A stretch of 64,000 nt of DNA from Akebia trifoliata. Lineage: Eukaryota > Streptophyta > Magnoliopsida > Ranunculales > Lardizabalaceae. Shown here one piece after another: positions 57,701-64,000 of this stretch. The stretch spans positions 27,771,021-27,835,020 of the forward strand of contig CM030718.1 of assembly GCA_017979445.1 (NCBI GenBank), read 5' to 3'. Below the pieces are notes generated by a model. The model saw only the letters and a list, made by a program, of their open reading frames with translations. It had not been told where the DNA came from and made no database searches. The stretch's first letter is position 1. Every line of letters begins with the position of its first letter. Position numbers and translations under genes: made by a program.

Positions 57701-59082
57701 GTCATTATTAATAGGTTGTCTTTTTTTTTTCAAGGCAAATATTATTTAGTCGACTCTGGATATCCGTTGATGGAAGGCTACCTCGCACCTTACCGGGGTA
57801 CAACATATCATTTACAAGATTTTAGAAGAGAGTCAAGGCCAAGAACAGATAAAGAATTATTTAACTATATGCATTCTTCACTTAGGAATGTCATTGAGCG
57901 ATGTTTTGGAGTTTTAAAAGCCAAATGGACAATTTTGAAGCAAATGCCACGTTACAAATTTGAAACACAACGAGATATTACATTGGCTTGTATGGCACTC
58001 CATAACTTCATCAGGAAGCATGCAATTGCAGATGAAGAATTTTTACGTTACGAGGAAGAACAAATTGTGGAAGATGAAGGGGGTGCATCTGAACATGATA
58101 ATAATAATGAGCCTGTAGATCGTCGATCTCGTGTTACCATGGAGAGGACAAGGAGTGGAATAACTAATGCATTATATGCTGCTTATGATAGAGCTTAAGA
58201 ACTTTGATCTATTTTAAATTTGCTATTAATGAAAATTATAATTCTCTCTTTGTATGACATTGCAACACTTTTGATAATCGTATAATATGTATGTGTTTAA
58301 ATGTTAATGTGTATGGGATATTATGTGGATGTCGGATTGTGCATGGGATGTTATGTGGATGTCGGATTGTACATTGGATGTTATGTGAATGTCAGATTAT
58401 ATATGGGATGTTATGTGGATATTAAATTGTGTATTATGCAGGTATTTTTTTTATCAGGAAAATTTCATATGTCCATTTTTAAGAGGAGGTGCTGCCGAAA
58501 TTTCGATAAAATCATAAAATTTATACATTTATTTAAGTTGAAAATAATTATTTTAATCATTTTTTAATATAAATTGATTATATATATTAGTATAATTATA
58601 TATTTATTGTATTCTGGTTAAATTTTGTGCATTATCAATATTAAGGGTATTCTGGTCATTTTACCATAATCCAGCAATAAAAAGCTATAAAACGAACAGG
58701 CTTTTTTGGTTTCTGTGCTTCTATAACGAACAAGCTTCTGCCGAATATGGCTTTTCAGGCTCTGGGCTTCTGCTTCTTCCAGAAGCCAGCTTCTGGAGCT
58801 GAAGCTGGCTTCTGTAAAGAACAGACCCTAAGCAATCACTCAAGCAATGCTTCAACAATTAAAATTCTCAAATTATTAAACAGAATAGGTGAACAAGAAT
58901 TGGACTTACTGGGCAAAAACAGCGAGGAGATCACCTTCAGTGAGATCGAAAGGAATGCCACCAACAAACACATAAGCTGATTCTTTATATTTAGCGTGCC
59001 ACGAAGCATCGTCAGAAATCCCTAATTCTGCTTCTCTTGAATTAATCTTCTGGATACGTTTCACTAACGTCAGTGGATTCAT
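48714..59082 (-). CDS. RRM and CCCH zinc-finger spliceosomal protein of the Ist3/RBMX2 type
   Basis: Relatives (yeast Ist3/Snu17, human RBMX2, Arabidopsis C3H25) belong to the RES complex of the activated spliceosome. Four exons: 59082-58910, 51615-51506, 51144-50957 and 49364-48714, 1122 nt, 373 aa. It starts MNPLTLVKRIQKINSREAEL. The RRM (about 35-113) has RNP2 YVFVGG and RNP1 KGFAFVAY. The family segment ASWHAKYKESAYVFVGGIPF is clear. A CCCH finger follows: Cys136-x7-Cys144-x5-Cys150-x3-His154. The tail (158-373) is rich in Arg, Asp, Glu and Ser, with a repeated ESEPNPRE unit (three to four copies), typical of low-complexity splicing tails. Intron 1 is about 7.3 kb because a complete Harbinger transposon lies in it, antisense to the gene. 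Large plus-strand frames over exon 4 are shadows. Confidence 0.93.
52779..55425 (+). promoter_or_regulatory. Left non-coding region of the Harbinger element (promoter and leader)
   Basis: There is no coding frame in 2.6 kb. C/T-rich sequence at 53060-53300 resembles a leader, and CAGCTAAGGTATC near 53413 could be a 5' UTR donor with the acceptor CAG at 55423-55425 right before the Myb-like ATG. A duplicated block ATGAGTTCTGATTTT...CTGTA-ATCGACTTGATGAG occurs near 53488 and 53634. Confidence 0.45.
55426..56501 (+). CDS. Harbinger-associated Myb/SANT-like DNA-binding protein
   Basis: In PIF/Harbinger elements the second protein binds DNA and helps the transposase enter the nucleus and act on the element ends. 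Two exons: 55426-55773 and 55854-56501, 996 nt, 331 aa, with no stop inside. The Myb/SANT-like domain covers about residues 18-110: ARWTPYLHKIWVDICVELV, SGYSSLMKQFQTTTGLSYT, KQHKNHWDKTKGTWARW and DEWWNSWLE, with regularly spaced Trp. Next come DAQWRYDGLEHVEELDILFG, an Asp run (DDDDDDDD), a Pro-rich linker, and a C-terminal helical part (RFALKLFSMKKEYRQIW). It is followed on the same strand by the transposase after 278 bp. Whether it is expressed cannot be told here. Confidence 0.88.
56780..58198 (+). CDS. PIF/Harbinger transposase with intact DDE triad
   Basis: This endonuclease cuts and rejoins the element ends at TWA targets. Three exons: 56780-57343, 57430-57658 and 57735-58198, 1257 nt, 418 aa, open throughout. 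The start chosen (MDSDDDISTHDG) follows TACAGACTT; an in-frame upstream start at 56756 is possible. The N-terminal part has the helix-turn-helix-like region around FRMERHVFLNLCDIL and ISIQEQVAMFVYTVGHNERH. The catalytic residues are Asp195 in CVGAIDGTHI, Asp244 in GWEGSANDSRVF and Glu319 in RNVIERCFGVLK, in the spacing of the HARBI1-like DDE family. GKYYLVDSGYP and the acidic C terminus are also family traits. All key residues are present and there is no break, so the protein could be active. Confidence 0.92.
58300..58440. repeat. Minisatellite, 30-bp unit, about 4.5 copies
   Basis: Units of the form GGGATGTTATGTGGATGTCG plus GATTGT-CAT repeat four to five times, with increasing decay to the right, just after the transposase stop. 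Inside the Harbinger element. Confidence 0.85.
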
Positions 59083-59475
59083 ATTGGTTTGCTATTTAAT
59101 TCTACAACACGAAACCCTAAACTATTCGATCTTGAATCTTGAAGAATATCTCAAAAATGGGGAAATCAACCAAATGAACTTCAAAGAACTAGAAATTGAA
59201 CTCGAGAAAGCCAAATACGCAAAACCCTACCTCTTTCAACCCTGAAAAAAACTACTGGATGCCCTAAAATCAGTAAATGAAGAGAAGTAAATCAAAGCTT
59301 CGAAACAGTCCCTCTCTTTGCAGAGATCGAAGAGAGGACGAAAGAGAACGAAAAAGAACAAAGACAGAGATCAAACACAGTAGAGAGAGAGGGAAGAGGA
59401 GAACTGAGGGAGGGCACAGTAGGAGCAGAGAGGGGGCGATGCAAGAGAGCTGTAATCCTGTATCGAGTATCGACT
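59083..59475 (-). promoter_or_regulatory. Upstream region of the Ist3/RBMX2-like gene
   Basis: This region must hold the promoter and 5' UTR. GA/CT-rich stretches at 59300-59440 are typical of plant leaders and promoters. AAACCCTAAAC at 59111 is a telo-box-like word. No TATA box that I trust. The plus-strand frame at 59277-59681 is the shadow of this purine-rich DNA. Confidence 0.45.
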
Positions 59476-60075
59476 CCATGGTTTTAAAAGTTAAAACTCG
59501 TTTTCGCGTCTCGTCTCGTCTCGTCCAGTCCATCTCAATGCCGAGTTGTCTCGTTCCAGTCGAGTCCAATGGTTTTAAACAATTTAAAAAATCTGGAAAT
59601 TTTCTATTTTTTTTTTTTTTAAATAAGAACTTCTGTAGAGAGAGATTATTTGATTTGGAGGAAGAAGAGCAAACCCTCTAAAATTTCGTCTTAATTTAGA
59701 GGAGGGAGATAAAGTTTTTAACCAAATCCTTTTCTTCTCTAGTTCACTTGGTTGAGAAAGAGGAGAAAAATCGATTTAAGAGTGAAATGATAGGGTTTGA
59801 AGATGAAAACAGAGAAAATCTCGTTCGTCTTAGAACTTCGGATTATATTTTCGATATCTTGTTTGATAATATCGTTCATCTTGCGAGATGTTGTCAAACC
59901 CTAATAGTTTGTCCATTCGTCTCGTTGTCAGGCGTTACGTCTTGATCTCGGGTGAGTTTAAAACCATGATCAACTCTCGATCACTTTAAAACTCGATATT
60001 TTGTCTCATCTCGAAAATCGAGTTAAATCGTCTAAATCATCCCATCTCATTCGAGATAAACCCTTTAAACGATTT
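59476..60075. repeat. CTCGTCTCG-rich repeat with inverted ATGGTTTTAAA ends
   Basis: CCATGGTTTTAAAAG (59476) is mirrored by GTTTAAAACCATG (59956). Between and after them lie many CTCGTCTCG, CGAGTC and ATCTCGAAAATCGAG words. CACGATTTCCTGTCTCGAC near 60910 is similar. Probably a decayed non-autonomous DNA element; class unknown. Confidence 0.45.
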
Positions 60076-62104
60076 ATAATTATTTATTAATACATAATTA
60101 TATGCAAATATTTACATTTTTTTCATATATAACAAAATTAAAAGATCATAGTCACTAGATCTTATTTTTTATTTAAACATAATTATTTTAATAAAAAAAT
60201 ACCAAAACCTAGTTGATTGGGCTGACTTTTAATGGGACCTACTAGTTGCACATCAACCAAAAAAAAATATTTAATTTTTTTTACTTTTTTATAATCTCTA
60301 TTTTAATTGACTACCTGCACTCCAGACATAACCTTTGTTTTTTTTTACTTGTAGTTTTGTATTCTTTGGTTATACACTACTTTGCTCGTGTTTTGTGTTT
60401 GATTTTGCTTATGTTCTCTTTGACTCCAACTTAAGGTACTGATTTTATAAACCCATGTATTTTAAGGGAATGAAATTTTGCAAACATGACTATGAAACGA
60501 CAAAGTATTTCTTGCAAAAAATTACTTACTAACAATAATTTCTATGGGCATAGCTGAGGTAGATGGAAAAAAAAAAAAAAAAAAGAGGAGTGCAACTCTT
60601 TTCTAAATTATTTTTGGAGTGTAACCATTCAAATGGAGTGCAAAGGGGAATTTTTAAGTGATGGGGTGCAATTGGTAATGGGTGGTGTGCAACTAGCCAC
60701 TTCCTTTTTAATAACTCTGTCGAGGTTTTCAAGATGTTGCCCGGGTCATCATATTTGTCGAATGTGACATGGTGTGATGTGTGAGACAATTTTCATTGAA
60801 TAACTTTCTCGTTCTTGAATGATATCGAGATGAATTAGACGAGTCATCTTGATCGTAAGTGAGATTTGAAGCCATTGTCTCGACTCCTCTCTTCATGATG
60901 TTTTTAAAACACGATTTCCTGTCTCGACCCATCAAATTGACTCATTTCAAGTCTCATTTTGATCAAGTCAAATCATTTCAAATGATTTATTAATATATTT
61001 GTAATTAATATATATATATATATATATCTCTAAGTTGGATTAGTATTCTTGAAAACTCAATCATAAAATCCCAATTTTATTTAAATCATTCAAAATTAAT
61101 TATTTTATATCACAAAACTTAGATTTTTTAGACAAGTCAATGTAACTGGGCCTTTTTTATGGGTATAATTGAGCAAATCACATTGACTATGTTGTCATCT
61201 TGCCTCCAAGACCAAGATGACTCCCCTGAGCGGTTTCGATTTGAACAAGTTTTAAAATCGTGCTCTCAATCATGGATTCATGGTTTTGCAAGAGTTCTTC
61301 AAGCTCCACCTTCATAAAAATCTATACCAAAGATTTAATTTGACAAAGTATAGGTATTGATTGACAAAAAAATATTATGTGTTTCTCAATGAGCATGCTT
61401 TAGTTACAGGTTTTTGGGGGGTTCTTGAGCATTTCAACTATCTCCATAGCTTTCTCATTTGTTCCATATATGTCACATAATCTGATGTCATGTCTCAAAC
61501 TTCATTCACATGCATATCATTTCACTCATCGAATGAGGTATTTGATTGTTATGGTGGTTGACCTTTCTAGAAGCATGTCCAATATTATGTCACTCATCAC
61601 TCTCGTTGATCTGCTTCGTTGTGGTTTTTTGCTAGTGAGAACTTGTCTTTTGTCAATTATTTTGTCACCTCTTGATCGTGATTAACGGTTGTTGATCACG
61701 AGGATTCCGACTTTGGTCTCCTTGTAAGGCTTGATAATATTAAGGGGCACTAGCTCAAACCTAACTGCATATGATAATATCAATGTTCGTCTTCCACCAT
61801 ATGTTTTTGGACTCAAAGACACCCATTGTAGTTCCAAGATATTACTGTCATTATGAATCAAAAGTTGTCTTGATTAGGATTGGGATTGAATTTCAACACA
61901 ACATGGACTTTGATCATTTACCATCACAAATAGTCAGAATGTAAGTGAGATAAAGAGTTCAACTAGCCTTACTAATATTGGGTGAAAAAATAGGTAAATT
62001 TGACTCCAAGGTTCGTCAAATTTTCCCCTTCTTTTTCACATGGTGCGACTTAGTAAGATTTCAGCTCTTTCCAAGGGTTGTTGAGCTCATGACGTTGTAG
62101 CATC
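60076..62104. other. Gene-free stretch, 2 kb
   Basis: No supported gene; the frames at 60529-60789 and 61425-61685 show no family features and are broken by A/T runs. It includes CTCG-rich repeat remnants (60820-60960 and 61200-61290) and a (TA)n run near 61010-61026. Confidence 0.4.
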
Positions 62105-62430
62105 TAAAAACATGATCCAATGTCAGATGCCATAGGATTGTAGAGGATAAAATTCTATGAACTTTGAAAAAATAATTTCATAAAAAATGTTATTTTCAAT
62201 TGTTGAATTTTAATTTTAAATTTGAGAGTTTTGTGGAAGTTTGATAGCTCGTTCATTTTCAAATCTTTGGATTAAGCCCAAAAGAAATTGTTTTCTTTTT
62301 TGGATCCAAGTTTTTCCATAAAATCTAGAGGTTGTGATTTTGATTGCCAATGTGGTAATTCATTTGATCTCAAGAACCCTTAGTAAGAGTTAATATCTTA
62401 TTAAATTAGTAAGGAAAGTGTTTTTCTACG
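62105..62430. repeat. Older interspersed repeat, copy 2 (relative of 17060-17560)
   Basis: TAGAGGATAAAATTCTATGA, then TTGAATTTTAATTTTAAA, match 17094-17178 directly. AATGTGGTAATTCATTTGA matches copy 1 in inverted sense. This copy lacks the MITE present in copy 1. Confidence 0.55.
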
Positions 62431-62837
62431 GTAAATGAAGTGAGATAATTATTTAAAACTTAACCAAAAAAATAATCCGATTTATAATAGTGGATTCATA
62501 ATGATTAATTTGATCCAAGATGATGGACCCAAACACTCGATTTTGGATATTTTGGATAGTGGGGTGAATGGGTACCCATTGATAACTCTTAGGTGGGACC
62601 AAACAATCACTCTGTACGCATTGTTAACAAATTTTTGTGTCAAGCTGATGAGCCAATGACATGACTCCATGTGCATTGCCAAAGCAAGTAAGATCGGTTA
62701 GTGGAGAGAAAATTTTTGACCTAAAAGGGTTTCCATTTTAAGTAATTTTCAATACATGTGGCGTCATGCCATTGATTCATCAGCTTTGCACATAAATTTT
62801 TTAAGAATAATGATGAATGCATGCAGTTTTAGTACGC

Positions 62838-62935
62838 GACTGACGTGATAAGGGCACATAATCACATATTATTTTCTTGTGTATTCGATGAAAAAGTTAT
62901 ATGATTCTGTGCCCTTGATGTAAAAGAATATGATG
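62838..62935. repeat. Palindromic MITE-type fragment
   Basis: TGACGTGATAAGGGCACATAAT is matched on the other side by ATGATTCTGTGCCCTTGATG, around TCTTGTGTATTCGATG. Same core words as the other palindromic elements. Confidence 0.5.
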
Positions 62936-63211
62936 CACGAGATACATTGTATTATTATCAATATATCTCATCACCAAGAAAATAATATATTAAATACTTT
63001 CAATTAAGACATTCTATATTTATAATATTTGTATATTATGTTAGTTTTCATATCTTTGTTGATGTAATTTTTATAAATACCCTATTAGGGTCATGTAATA
63101 TTTATCAAAGAATTTCAATAAAATTCAGATTTCTTCGCTTGCCATGTCAGCTGCCTACCCAACCATGTACTAAAATTGTGTGCATTCATCACGACTCATT
63201 TGTTAGTAGTA

Positions 63212-63420
63212 AGAGTGCTGATTTTCAAACTAGAAAGTCTCCACTCGGTAGACGTGGCATAGACAATGACTCATAGATCTTTTTCTTGGGATACACAACT
63301 GCATATCTCTATAAAATATTAAAATTGTGAATTTCAAGGAAAAATATCTATGATTCCATGTTCATGCCACGTCATCCAAATGCTGAGTGAGTGAAGAGTT
63401 TCTAGTTAGAAAATCATTAT
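63212..63420. mobile_element. Palindromic MITE (GACGTGGCA core), good copy
   Basis: The left arm TGATTTTCAAACTAGAAA is mirrored by TTTCTAGTTAGAAAATCA. Further in, TAGACGTGGCATAGAC and CATGCCACGTCATCC pair up, then CATAGATCTTTTTCTTGGG and GGAAAAATATCTATG. About 209 bp, non-coding, no clear target duplication. Confidence 0.65.
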
Positions 63421-63691
63421 CCTACAATTTGCTACCAACATTCCTTGTAAAGTAGTTACAAGTGGGACTGTGGCAGCATCCATCATTGAGTCTTGTCTTT
63501 TCATTTCTCTATACTTTTGCTCTTTCTAAGCATTTTGGGTCTATAGTAGCTTTGATTAGTTCTTCTAATCTTCTCTATATTAGGTTTGGTTTCCTTTATT
63601 TTGCAGATATTTGTTGTTTAGTGTGTGTTTTGGGGTAAAAGAAGAGAGAAAGTTGGAATTTTTTTTTTCTTGATTGGAAAGGAGAGGAGAT

Positions 63692-64000
63692 ATGGGTAGG
63701 CTATATTTGATTAATCTGGAAGGCAGGATCTATAGCTGCAAGCACTGCCAGACTAATTTCGCTCTCTGCGAAGACATTGTTTCCAAGGTTTCATATCCTC
63801 TCACTGTAACCCATTAATCCTTCACATTCCCATGTTTTTTTAATAATTATTTAATTCTATATTTTGAGTCTTTTGTGTTTTATATAATTTTTCTGTTGAA
63901 TTTTTTATGAGTTCTTGTGGATTTCTGTATCATGGGTTCCCTTCTAATCGACGAATTTTTACCATTTCATAGGAGTTTTGTCCATTTGAAGAAAATTTAA
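63692..64000 (+). CDS. Yippee-like zinc-binding protein, first exon only (runs off the window)
   Basis: Exon 1 is 63692-63787 (32 codons): [20 protein letters not shown], then [12 protein letters not shown], with a GT donor after AAG. This is the unmistakable start of Yippee/YPEL proteins (MGRLF-NLEG-IYSCKHC-THLA), small conserved proteins of about 100-130 aa that bind zinc through two CxxC pairs; the first, CKHC, is visible at residues 16-19. The expected next segment (SFHCRHGKAYLFN-like) is not seen before base 64000, so 63788-64000 is intron. In eukaryotes the fold is shared with cereblon's ligand-binding domain; the exact role in plants is not settled. Confidence 0.9.

Larger units (their letters stand above)
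52779..58828 (+). mobile_element. Complete PIF/Harbinger DNA transposon, 6,050 bp, in an intron
   Basis: The terminal repeats are GGGCCTGTTCGTTT on the left and, on the reverse strand, GGGTCTGTTCTTTA on the right. The 3-bp target duplication TAA lies at 52776-52778 and 58829-58831, matching the TWA target of this superfamily. It encodes both proteins expected: a Myb/SANT-like protein (55426-56501) and a DDE transposase (56780-58198), both on the plus strand. Subterminal sequence has repeated TTTTTGAGCT units on the left and AGAAGCCAGCTTCTGG palindromic words on the right. The first 2.6 kb is a non-coding leader with a likely 5' UTR intron. An apparent one-ended hAT-like start (TAGGGGTGCACACGG at 54417) lies within. 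The right end is 81 bp past the exon 1 donor of the host gene. Confidence 0.92.
62431..63691. other. Gene-free stretch before the Yippee-like gene
   Basis: Contains the two palindromic MITE-type elements at about 62838-62935 and 63212-63420. The final 200 bases should include the Yippee-like promoter and leader; CTATACTTTTG near 63511 is only a weak TATA candidate. Confidence 0.4.

Noticed and set aside
59277..59681. 134-codon plus-strand frame rich in Arg and Glu
   Set aside because: The purine-rich leader/promoter of the minus-strand splicing-factor gene produces this; it has no start context, splice support or family similarity.

Overview
This window reads as nuclear DNA of a flowering plant, most likely a eudicot. 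It is AT-rich, with sparse intron-split genes and GT/AG splice sites. The genes belong to plant-specific types (bifunctional sn-2 GPAT, MYB98-like R2R3-MYB, plant SYP3 syntaxin, DUF247 relic), and the space between them is packed with small transposons. I cannot name the species.

Six protein-coding genes are supported by exon-by-exon reading. In order they are: a Golgi Qa-SNARE of the SED5/SYP31 type (minus strand, 7978-16349, 6 exons, 341 aa); 60S acidic ribosomal protein P0 (plus, 19003-21787, 5 exons, 321 aa), divergent from the syntaxin; an R2R3-MYB of the MYB98/64/119 type (plus, 28343-31019, 3 exons, 459 aa); a cutin-type glycerol-3-phosphate acyltransferase of the GPAT4/6/8 class (plus, 39702-43532, 2 exons, 495 aa); an RRM plus CCCH spliceosomal protein of the Ist3/RBMX2 type (minus, 48714-59082, 4 exons, 373 aa); and the first exon of a Yippee-like protein at the right edge (plus, 63692 onward). 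The genes are unrelated housekeeping or developmental genes, with no sign of a cluster or common pathway.

The rest is mobile DNA in layers. The largest element is a 6,050-bp PIF/Harbinger transposon (52779-58828) inside intron 1 of the Ist3/RBMX2-like gene. It has matching TAA target duplications and two open multi-exon genes: a Myb/SANT-like protein and a transposase with a complete DDE triad. Five hAT-type non-autonomous elements with 8-bp target duplications lie at 1273, 18029, 23199, 31623 and 37796; the one at 18029 ends 127 bp upstream of the P0 TATA box. A fold-back MITE family of about 200-220 bp has four copies, three with visible 8-bp target duplications. A second MITE family carries the core CACCAACTTTTACTTA. 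There is also a micron-like inverted repeat between two (TA)n tracts, several SINE-like elements, a decayed LINE tail, and a DUF247 pseudogene inside a syntaxin intron.

I found no gene cluster, CRISPR array, rRNA or tRNA gene. The most distinctive content is the apparently coding-intact Harbinger element in a spliceosomal gene and the dense palindromic MITE families.
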